Of a DNA stretch of 32,640 nt, positions 24,705 through 32,640 are shown one piece after another. Location of the stretch: contig JAKSYS010000696.1 in assembly GCA_022925895.1 (NCBI GenBank), forward strand, positions 1-32,640, written 5' to 3'. Every line of letters starts with the position of its first letter. Position 1 is the stretch's first letter. Origin of the DNA: Fragilaria crotonensis (lineage: Eukaryota > Bacillariophyta > Fragilariophyceae > Fragilariales > Fragilariaceae). Under the pieces are notes generated by a model that was not told the DNA's origin, did no database searches, and worked only from the letters and a program-made list of their open reading frames with translations. Made by a program: the position numbers and the translations under genes.

Positions 24705-27649
24705 TTACTGTTGTACACTGAAATAATCTCTGATCGACCGCATGCCTGTAGTCATTCGCTTCTTGACGCGTCGATAACTTTCGCGGAAAATGGGTGCATT
24801 AATTGACAACCAGTTCTTTGTGACTCCCAGAGAATGCTGTTCGTGCGCGGTAACATTGGTATGGAGCAATCTTTGGACATGCTCTTCGTATAACGACCGG
24901 TTTCGATAAATTTCCTCAAGTTGCCGCCTAACATCCCGCCTCGAGGCTTCCGCCTTAGTACGTTCGTCGTGTCCATGCACCTCACCGTTACGTTGTTTCC
25001 AAAGCATGTGCCATTGTTCCCACACTACCAAAATCAGGTTTACCTGCCACGCCGAAGTATGCGGCTCCTTGTCGGTTTCTCCCCGTTGGCGCAGTTGGTA
25101 CTGTCGCTGTTGTTGAGCCCAAGTTACACTGAACCGTCCCATGAAGAGCTGGGACCATCCGATCCGGTTTTGATGGAGGATTATTTGTCGTACTGAGGCA
25201 TGATAATCATCAGGGTTAAGTGCAATTTCCTTTTCGGACGAGCTAAACCATTTACGTATCCCATCCAACATCAACTCGCTCAACATCGGGGAAGTATTCG
25301 ACTGAATAAAGAAATCCCGAAGTCGGGTCGTAAACCGATTGCGCCAGGCGAGGCGATTTCCATGTTCGCATCTGAGGATATGAAAATGATCCTCGCCGAG
25401 TGATCCACACAAGACGCATCGTCGTGTCCCCCCGTCAAATTTGTTGGCTTGGGCAAACGTCGGTAATAATCTATGGAGCAGTTTAACCATGTGAGTGTGG
25501 GACACATGAGTGCGATTTAGAGCCTTGGTATGAGCGTCCCAGTTGATGTACTGAAGCGTTGACGGACTCCACTCGTTCTTGCAACGGATGTATTCGAGAA
25601 GAGGTTTGGCTGACGTCTCGTGTAGGAGCACGGTTGAATATTTGCCTGTAACCGTTCCGTCAGGTAGGATTAAATGTGCCTTGGCTAATGGAGACAACAA
25701 AACTATCGGACGGTGAGCGCCATGTTCCGCATTGTATATACCGGCCTGCCTGTCGGCGTCGACATTCAATTGACCGAAAAGATCAAGGCTCTGATATGGT
25801 CGCTTCTTGTCTTGATGTCCTTCGACGTATCGGAGACTGACTTGTGGAAGGCTTTGTAACGCATGCTGTATTTCGATGAGAATATCCCAATCCGGCCTTA
25901 GACAATCCAAGACGACCGCTCCTTTATCTAAATCAACTGGTGTGTCTTCTTCCTGCGGGTCGACGTCACCTATTTGCAGTGTGTCCAACACACTTTGGCT
26001 ATCTGTCGCCAGCACTCCCACCCACGGTTCGTGCATTCCGGTGAATTCTTTAACTCGTATCAAAAACCGTAACAGTGACAATAAACCGTATGCCTCGGCT
26101 CGAAAGGAATGCGGTATCCTCCCTCGAACTGGTCCGTTCCCGAAAGCGAGACGCTCTCCGTTTAATGAGCTTAGAACCCACCCAAATGATCCATGATGTG
26201 TTGCGATCACCGATCCATCGCTCACCGCTCTGATTCCGGTTGTTAACTCCAAACATAAGGAGAAAGGGTCAACATTGAGGATAGTCTGGCGAAGGAGTTC
26301 AGTTTCCCAAGGGTCAAGAGTGTTTATGAAGAGGTCGAAAGTAGCAGTGGCCGAGGGGGGAAGGGAGGGTATGCGGATAGACGCCGATGGCTGACCCTGT
26401 AATTTCCATTTACCGTCCGAACCAGATTCCACTTCGGCAGGTCTCGCTCGTGCGGGAAGTTGTGCATAATTGCGCATCCTCTGTGATGACGACGGGCGAT
26501 ATTGGTTTGCTCCGGTACTGCGAAACGTAGCATAAGTATTCTGCCCCGTGCATATGAAAAGCGATCGTCGATATAGATAAGCGAAGTGTCTGAAGCGGAG
26601 TTCGGATAACGGGTGCAACCAAGCTCCGAGGGGATGACGCAAACGTCCACTCTGGTCACTCCAAATAGTATTCGCGGATCGCCACAATTTCCACTCCTTC
26701 TCCGAGGGTCTATCTTGTTTGATAGTATGCCAACGTGTTCGTGCACTCTGAAGTGATGACGTCCCTTCCAGAAAACACTGATCCAGCTCGGTTCCGTTCG
26801 GTTTTGTTATATCTGATAATGTGACGACCTGTAAGTATAGTCGGCAATAATTCAACTTCCGAATTTCGGATGGGGTGAATCGATTAGACTGGATTATCAT
26901 ATCCATAAGATGCCCGTCGTGTTCTCTTTGAGGTTTCGGGACACACGCGTCGTCTAGTTGGATAGACGCAGAGATGGATGCCAAAAACTCCCGAAGACTT
27001 CGAATCCATTTCGACTCCAAATGTGGTAAGGGTATATCTACTCTGTCTAAGACAGAGAAGGACATCCCCACCGAAAGATGTATCCAAGCCAATGTGCATT
27101 TCAACAATCGTCCAACGGAAGATTGGCTTCTCCAATGTCGCAGAAAGTATGTAGTCTGACATATACCCTGTTGGGCGATAAGATGGCAGAATCCTGCTCC
27201 TCCTAAGTCGGTCGGTCCGAACAATACTTCTTTCTTTGTATTGCGATTGAATCCGCATTTTGCTGTGATAATTGCCATTGCCTTTGTTTGAATCGATGTT
27301 AACTGTGAGTTGGAAAGAAATGAACTTGTCAAGGGATACGTTACCGCCGGCACATAACACGAGCGATAATACGTCCATGCTTCCTCCCTAGTAAAGTGGG
27401 TTGACCAAAGGAACTCGGTAATACGGTCGCTTTTCTCTTTCAGCTGTCGATACTGCGCCTTTTGGATTCCGACTGGGTCCTTGTAGTGACCGAGAGTCTT
27501 ATGGGCAACCGAAGGCGGTAAAAAATCCAAAGTTTGGGTAGTATCGGTGAGGATATCAATACTTGCAGAGGTGGTATTTCCGATTTTATATTAGAGAGGA
27601 CAGGAGCACCTTGAATAGAAAATTTCAATACAGCACGTGGTAGGAACAT
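24705..27649 (-). pseudogene. LINE B ORF2 C-terminal half: RT thumb, RNase H, CCHC knuckle
   Basis: The main open frame (24705-27530) has 941 codons; its first codon is TTG, so it is an internal part of ORF2. Upstream, 27531-27649 continues the RT in two other frames (KFSIQGAPVLSN). Numbered in the 941-codon frame: RT thumb and linker at 1-130 (VAHKTLGHYKDPVGIQKAQYRQL, LFGPTDLGGAGF). RNase H has Asp438 (VSDGSV), Glu479 (RAEAYG), Asp510 (LATDSQS), His572 (YVEGHQD) and Asp593. A CCHC knuckle spans Cys705, Cys708, His717 and Cys721. A basic C-terminus ends GMRSIRDYFSVQQ. RNase H would remove template RNA during target-primed synthesis. All catalytic residues of this half are intact; only the join to the RT is shifted. 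Confidence 0.88.
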
Positions 27650-29022
27650 TTCGACAGCTCAAGCGACCCGCCGGTGGCATGAAGTAACTCGGACCATTTT
27701 GTTGCGTTGTGCTGAGCTTTCATCACCAATGCTTGCAAATGTTCCACATCTTCGGTGTCGTAAAAGGAGTTCACCTGACCGTTACTATCATCCACAAAGC
27801 CGATCATTGAGATGCGACTTTGGTTCGACCAGTCTGGATTGCAATACTGTGCAGGATGTGCCGTAGAGTCGTAGCAGTCGTACAGTAAGCTTGACAAAAA
27901 GCACCAAATCATCGGAGAGTTACCACTTCCCTGACCTGTGCCGTATATTGGCATGTCGACCGTATGAGAGTATGAGGAGTCGGACAAGCCAAGCTCGGTC
28001 CTGATATGATACTTCGCGTTGAGAAGCGTGTAACCATTGGATTGAGTGACGGTTTTCTCGACTCCGAATTTTCGACTTGCGAGCATAGCCAGATTTGGTA
28101 TGATGCGATCGTAGCATGCGCTGGCGTCATAATTAGTTTGAAGAAACATCCGTCGACTGATTCGAGAAATCTCGAACTGCAGTTCTTCAATCATTACTGG
28201 GTCTATTGCATTCCTACGCGGTCTTGAACCGAATTGTCCATCATTGAGCAAATTTAACGCCTCCGACTGATACAAGGCGACCCGCCACTTAATACCCAAC
28301 ATGAGGTTAAAGTCGGCTTCGTAAATATGTATGACCCTAGTGCGATGGATTTTCACGCATCCTCGGTCTTTAAACAAGATCGTATTCGCAATTTGCTGCC
28401 ATCTAGTAAACGAATAGCCACGTTCGAGTGCGTAGTTCAACAGAGATAAATGCATCCATGCCAGCGTTTGCTGCATATTGTCGTACTCTTCTTTAAGAGC
28501 CAATAATTTCAAATGCGCCTGTGCCCGTTCGTCATCCAATGGGATGGATGGATCCAGCGGTGGAACATGAGAATATTTATGTTTTGCAAACAAGGCCTTG
28601 TAATGACCGAGATGCATTCCCGACGGCGACGTGGTTGTGGATTCTCGCCACACTCGAAGCTTGCCCTGAAATTCTGCTAGTGTAATCGTCGGGGTAGTTG
28701 TCAACGTAGCAATCTGGTGAGTCTGCTGCAAGTGCTGAAGCAATAATTGAACGGACTCGGAATGTTGATCAATCGAATATGTGCCGTCGAGGATGGATTC
28801 TGCCGTGCCGGTGTCTCCACAAAATGTTAAAGATGTTGATAGCGGAGCGACTGTGAAGGGTTCCGTGAGCTTGGCCGAAATGTTGTCGATTCCGTCGCTG
28901 AAGATGTTCCACGATCTCGGATGGGACATCAATTGTCTGCCACTCCGTACAAGTTTTAGGATCAGTTGATGGTGGTCTTGGAATCTCGATGCGTGTAACC
29001 CCTTGGCTTTGTCCACGTTCAC
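27625..29022 (-). pseudogene. LINE B ORF2 reverse transcriptase domain
   Basis: An open stretch of 465 codons, starting from GTG, so internal to ORF2. RT motifs appear in order: SPSGMHLGHYKAL (about residues 132-144), TILFKDRG with RTRVIHIYEADFNLMLG, GQFGSRPRRNAIDP, motif A YDASACYDRI, motif B YGTGQGSGNSPMIW and motif C GFVDD (FVDD in place of the commoner YADD). The palm continues through GGSLELSKCSYHVLY to a stop at 27625-27627, where related sequence goes on in another frame. This is the enzyme of target-primed reverse transcription. Wording such as SPSGxHxGHYK is typical of LINE-like RTs I associate with diatoms and other stramenopiles. Confidence 0.88.
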
Positions 29023-29434
29023 GTGCAGCTTTGATTTTCCGTTACCCTTTTGACCTTTTCATTTCGTTTTAGTCGACAGAGAAGCTTGGCGTGATTTTTA
29101 TCGGCTGTGCTCGCTGATTGCTCGAGTTCCTGGATCCGTTCCTCCCTTTCTTGGTCTCTCCGGAGATAGCTTTCTGCGACGATCTTTTGATCTCGGCCTG
29201 AGTATCTCGGGTTGCTGTTTACACTGCTCTTTCGAAACTGGAAGCGTCATCTCTAGGTCGTGTAATGCCATATCACGTCGGAGAATTTGGGAATGATCTA
29301 GACCTGTTCGATACATGGATAGCCATTTCGTCAAAATCCCTTTCTTTAATCGCGCTTTGCTTAGCGCTACTGACCACGCTGGTTCCCGAAATCGTTTGGT
29401 TTTCTGTTCTGCATCAAGACTTGCCTTTAGTACG
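29023..29434 (-). pseudogene. LINE B ORF2 linker between endonuclease and RT, stop- and frameshift-ridden
   Basis: Pieces such as MALHDLEMTLPVSKEQCKQQPE (29098-29334) and an Arg/Lys-rich end (RSKDRRRKLSPERPRK) lie in different frames. No continuous frame links the endonuclease at 29435 to the RT at 29022. In LINEs this part is a variable linker. Confidence 0.55.
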
Positions 29435-30440
29435 TCATAGTCGAGACGTTCGGCGAATGCATGTCGATCGCCCGGGAGAGATAGTTGTTCTGCACGCCGG
29501 AGTGTTCCTGTTCATCAAGTAATCATATTTGAGCTTGATGTATTGGGTAACCTGTTCGGTGTTATTGGATTTTAACACTCGGAGATTATGTGGAGCAAGC
29601 TTCTGGGTCGTGTTACCAAAGAGAATCTCATTATCGAAGTCGAAGAAATACGCTCGATGGTCTGTAGCGAATCTTTCGTTGAAGGATTCGTAACCACATC
29701 GAAGTAATGCATTTGACACACGATGTGTGGCAAGACCGTAATCAAGACATTTCTTTCCTCTTGAGTACGTCGCTGGAGGGCGGGTGTTATGTCGAGTCTG
29801 CATGACATTTAATAACTGAAACTCTGCGGCAATTTGGCTTAGTCCATCGAGTTCTGATGCGAAGGCTTCGTTGAAATCTCCAACAAGTAACAGTTCGTCT
29901 CCGAGGGTAACTCGCTCTCTTAAAAACTTGCGTAAATCTCTTTTGAACGCCATTCGTGGAGTAGCCGAATCATTTGATTGTAACAATAAACTCTGTTGTT
30001 GCGACGTTACAGTTGTCAGGCCTGTGTGAGGATTGTCCGTGACCACTTGGTAAGCCGATATTATCGTCACATTCCTGTTCCCTGCTCCTCGGAACGTTTG
30101 ACTCGTCCAGCGTCCCCACTTATCATGACTCTGACCAATGATGCGTCCAGTGATATCGCCGGATGCTACCATCATTGTCCCTCCTGGTTTGTAATTGGTT
30201 TCGAACGGGATTGGCGTGGTTCCGAATAAGAGACGAGAGCGACTCCAATGTTGTCGCGCCGTATCATACAGGATGCTGCGGACATGGAATCGTGTTGTGT
30301 CGAGATTGTGTTCTTGACAACATATGATATCTGCCTGAACTTCTTTTCCCACCTTGCAAAGATCATCAAATCTCCCTCCTCTTCGATCGATGGAGGCCAT
30401 TGACATTCAAGGAGTATATCCGTGTAACATTGTCGCCTTT
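29435..30440 (-). pseudogene. LINE B ORF2 AP-like endonuclease domain
   Basis: The frame 29435-30406 holds IICCQEHNLD with the metal-binding Glu, GGTMMVASGDITGRII, VTIISAYQVV, LLVGDFNEAF with the catalytic Asp and Asn, KCLDYGLATHRVS, and FATDHRAYFFDF with the Asp-His pair. This is the exonuclease-endonuclease-phosphatase fold that nicks the target. Its first strand, IYSLNVNGL, is in the preceding frame (end of 30366-31013). Reading aagaggagg g agattt with one G removed joins NVNGLHRSKRR to RFDDLCKVGKEVQADIICCQEHN, so a one-base insertion near 30375 broke the ORF. Catalytic residues are intact. Confidence 0.87.
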
Positions 30441-31013
30441 ATCCTCTACCCGATCTCCCCATGGATTGTTTCCTCGTAAGTTTTCCGATGACAAAATCGA
30501 TTGTCGCGTGGTTGCTATGGTACCTCGTTGCGACAATATTTTATTCCACTCCGCTCTTGCTATACGTAACCTCTGCGCTGGGGTAATTTGGGATGCCGAT
30601 ATAAGCGGTGGTTGAAATTGCTGTGTGTCGTCGTTGGATGGTTCCGACGCTTGTAGCGGAGCGCTGATATCATTGTTATCCCGTGTGCTGGAATCGATGC
30701 GTCTTACAGTCGCTGCTATTGTCCTCAAACGTTGTAATAATGAAGTGTGTCTCTGGTCCATGTCCGTAGCATTATCTACAGAAGGGTTATCCCTAGCTGT
30801 ATCCGATGCCGTGTGATGGTTATAGATCATCATCCTTGCGAGGTGAGTAATCGTCCCACGCTGTGAGGCGATCTTCGTCCATCGGCGCTGGCTCATGGTT
30901 ATCTTCTTCGATACCTGAGGGAGCTGAGTATTGTGTCGATTGTTTGTGTTTCCTTGGCGATGCTTTCCTGTCGAGGCGCTTTTCGCGATGATTTGGTGAA
31001 TCGTCGGGATCAA
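30366..31013 (-). pseudogene. LINE B ORF2 N-terminal extension
   Basis: An open frame of 215 codons without its own ATG at the start overlaps the end of ORF1 by about 194 nt and ends with the first endonuclease strand (RIYSLNVNGL). It is Gln/Ser/Thr/Arg-rich. It holds two copies of a W-x-K-I-x-S-Q-R-G-T-I motif (WTKIASQRGTI and WNKILSQRGTI) about 115 residues apart. Overlap with ORF1 suggests translation by reinitiation or frameshifting, which is an inference. No known domain was recognised in the extension. Confidence 0.7.
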
Positions 31014-32535
31014 TGGCTTGCGGTTGAGCGGCTGTGTTTGTCAACACTTGAACTTGCTGACACAAGCGTTCGATCATTGCTTCAAGGGTAGCAATTTTAT
31101 TCGTCAATTCCTCGTGGCGTATGTCTCTTGGGGTATCCGATTCCGTCATGCCTGACACCTGATCGGAAACTGTGGCTGCCGCGTACGACGCGTAGGTTCG
31201 TTCGGAATACTGGGAGCGGGTGTTGGTACTGTGATTCGTCGACTGATGTATGGTGTCTCCCGTTCGATTGTCCCATGCTCTATCGAGACGGAACATGGTG
31301 CCGCTATCAATTGTATTCGTTGTCATACTCTCAACACTGTACTCCATGAAACTCTTTGTAGATGTCGTCATCCAGGAATTTTCGCCGCTAGAGTATCCAT
31401 CTGTCTTGGGATTTGGCACAACAGGTGGACCCTCAAATTGTCCTTCTTTCGGTTTTGCGTCTTCCGGGACTATATCTCGAAACCATTCTGCGAATTGTTT
31501 TTGCAAGGACTGTCTTACTTTGTTTGCATCATTTTTTTGAACGAGAACATAAAATTTACCGTTCTGATCGACTTTCTTCGCGGGAATAACATCTTGAACC
31601 CCGGACATGGCTTGGATTCGATCCGATAAGTAATACATTGCGTCCAATCCGAGATAATTGATCATGACCACATGCTGGTTCGCTAAGATATGGTTTTGAT
31701 ACCTGATTGCTCCTTGGAATGCGTCCGGGTTTCTACGGCGCATTTGAAATGACACATAATCCTTGGTGTCCTTTGTGGCATCTTTCATGAGCGTGACAAG
31801 TTGATGAGCAGAGTGAAATGGAACTTCGACAGAAAACGCCTGGGTCGAGGAGGTCCGTCCATTATGGAGGATTTTATGGGTTTTCAACACGGTCTGGAAC
31901 TTTGGCACTTTTGCACGTGTAGTTCCATTGCTTTGGGTGAGACGGTTACGGATGGCTGAAGTAACTTTCTCGGGGGTGTAATACTTGGGATTAAACCCAG
32001 TGACGAATCCAATTTGTTGGACATCCCATTCTTGTTCGTCCCACATGTGCTCTCGGAGGAAGCAATTGTGGTCTTTCAGGAGTTGGAATGCCTGGGAATG
32101 GCGCTTGAGTTGACCGAAGGGGACGCGGATAAGAATTCGATGAACGATAGTGAACGCAATCTTTGAATCGGCTCCTGCGGACTTCTGGTGAAGCTTGAAC
32201 TGTTGTTCATGTGACATTCGTTTTGCGGTCGTGGTGTAGTTGCTGATGTTGCTCACCGGTTTGTTAAAGTTATTGATGATCTTTACATCGTTGCCAAAGG
32301 AAGACGCGATGATACGTAACCACTGGGTGTGGACTTCAGCTGGGTCGATGCTGTCGATACGTGAGCAGTCAACAGGTGCGAAGTTGAAACGGATGGTTTT
32401 CGAAACCATTTCATGGTCGCTATCGGAGTTACGATAACCAACGGGTGGGGTTGCGGTAGACAAGTCATCTTCCACGTCGAGATTGCGGGTTGGATCACAA
32501 CCAACGCTAGAGATTGGAAAAGACTGCGCCGTCAT
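30820..32535 (-). CDS. LINE B ORF1 protein
   Basis: An intact ORF of 571 codons from an ATG starts 86 bp inside the LINE 5' end. ORF1 proteins bind the LINE RNA and form particles. No CCHC knuckle or classic RRM is obvious. Residues 1-400 look globular (KIAFTIVHRILIRVPFGQLKRH, GFVTGFNPKYYTPEKV, PKFQTVLKTHKI, HVVMINYLGLDAMYYLSDRIQAM). Residues about 400-475 are Ser/Thr-rich. A probable coiled coil lies at about 475-504 (NKIATLEAMIERLCQQVQVL), and the C-terminus is charged (KRLDRKASPRKHK ... PRKDDDL). The position ahead of ORF2 on the same strand is the basis for the name. Being intact while ORF2 is broken hints that decay is fairly recent. Confidence 0.8.
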   Translation of the reverse strand: MTAQSFPISSVGCDPTRNLDVEDDLSTATPPVGYRNSDSDHEMVSKTIRFNFAPVDCSRIDSIDPAEVHTQWLRIIASSFGNDVKIINNFNKPVSNISNYTTTAKRMSHEQQFKLHQKSAGADSKIAFTIVHRILIRVPFGQLKRHSQAFQLLKDHNCFLREHMWDEQEWDVQQIGFVTGFNPKYYTPEKVTSAIRNRLTQSNGTTRAKVPKFQTVLKTHKILHNGRTSSTQAFSVEVPFHSAHQLVTLMKDATKDTKDYVSFQMRRRNPDAFQGAIRYQNHILANQHVVMINYLGLDAMYYLSDRIQAMSGVQDVIPAKKVDQNGKFYVLVQKNDANKVRQSLQKQFAEWFRDIVPEDAKPKEGQFEGPPVVPNPKTDGYSSGENSWMTTSTKSFMEYSVESMTTNTIDSGTMFRLDRAWDNRTGDTIHQSTNHSTNTRSQYSERTYASYAAATVSDQVSGMTESDTPRDIRHEELTNKIATLEAMIERLCQQVQVLTNTAAQPQAIDPDDSPNHREKRLDRKASPRKHKQSTQYSAPSGIEEDNHEPAPMDEDRLTAWDDYSPRKDDDL

Positions 32536-32621
32536 TGTCGGTGTGTTCGTAGTACAAAACGTACCGGAGATTCACGTAGGATTTTTGTATGGCTTACAAA
32601 ATTCACTAAGGTGAAAATTCT
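32536..32621 (-). promoter_or_regulatory. LINE B 5' UTR
   Basis: It lies between the ORF1 start codon and the right target duplication. At 86 bp it is short for an internal promoter; no motif is recognised. Confidence 0.5.
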
Positions 32622-32638
32622 AAGAGGAGTATTATCAA
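32622..32638. repeat. 17-bp target site duplication of LINE B, right copy
   Basis: AAGAGGAGTATTATCAA is identical to 24563-24579. It is followed by TG, showing that the A-run after the left copy was not part of the target. Confidence 0.88.
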
Positions 32639-32640
32639 TG

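Larger units (their letters stand above)
24580..32621 (-). mobile_element. LINE B: full-length-like non-LTR retrotransposon inside LINE A
   Basis: On the minus strand this shows a 5' UTR of about 86 bp, ORF1 with a coiled coil, and ORF2 with AP-like endonuclease, RT, RNase H and CCHC knuckle. A 112-nt 3' UTR with a stem-loop and a T13 tail (A13 on the plus strand) ends it. An exact 17-bp target duplication flanks it. The presence of the 5' UTR and ORF1 argues for a full-length insertion. ORF2 is broken by at least four frame changes (near 30375, between 29022 and 29435, near 27640 and near 27550), so it is no longer active. RNase H plus AP endonuclease places it broadly with I/Tad-like LINE groups; the exact clade is not resolved. 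Confidence 0.88.

Overview
This window looks like nuclear DNA of a eukaryote, most likely a diatom. It holds non-LTR, LTR and tyrosine-recombinase (YR) retrotransposons nested in each other, and one clear single-copy-like gene. That gene is a single-exon, single-pass membrane protein with leucine-rich repeats of the IPSEIGLLTQL type and a C-terminal cap of the kind I associate with diatom LRR proteins. There is no bacterial gene layout. The diatom assignment is an inference from protein style, not from a search.

Layout from left to right. (1) Positions 1 to about 10078 hold a minus-strand YR retrotransposon (copy 1), with gag-like, RT/RNase H and tyrosine recombinase regions, all frameshifted. 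A minus-strand LTR retrotransposon (4867-8744) sits inside its gag. It has two LTRs of 514 bp that read as identical and a 5-bp target duplication, CGGAT. (2) Copy 1 abuts the 3' end of a plus-strand LINE (about 10079-10300), so it appears to have jumped into that LINE. (3) The LRR gene follows at 10578-12014. (4) Positions 12573 to about 15640 hold three diverged copies of one module. Each starts with CCTAAGGGGG, carries four iterations of its own private motif at nearly the same spacing, and then a small zinc-finger-like ORF. A Gln/Ser-rich ORF lies between the first two. (5) Positions 16101-22568 hold a second YR element in plus orientation, inserted into a tandem-repeat unit. A nearby uninterrupted unit acts as an empty site and shows no target duplication. 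(6) Positions 22569-23900 are non-coding repeats with one tRNA-like sequence. (7) From about 23930 a plus-strand LINE fragment is interrupted by an apparently full-length minus-strand LINE of the same family (24580-32621), bracketed by a 17-bp target duplication.

How the parts relate. The YR elements combine a gag-like protein with a Cys/His cluster, an RT/RNase H and a YR whose frame overlaps the end of the RNase H frame. The LINE has ORF1 with a coiled coil, then ORF2 with an AP-type endonuclease, RT, RNase H and a CCHC knuckle. Both LINE 3' ends seen here finish with a small stem-loop and a T-tract on the sense strand rather than poly(A). The LTR element has an internal region of only 2.85 kb with no recognisable gag or pol. 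Its primer site matches the anticodon region of initiator tRNA-Met, as in copia-type half-tRNA priming.

Most interesting points: the module-specific iterated motifs with conserved spacing, the T-tailed LINE family with a conserved 3' stem-loop, and the non-autonomous half-tRNA-primed LTR element with an orphan 368-codon ORF.
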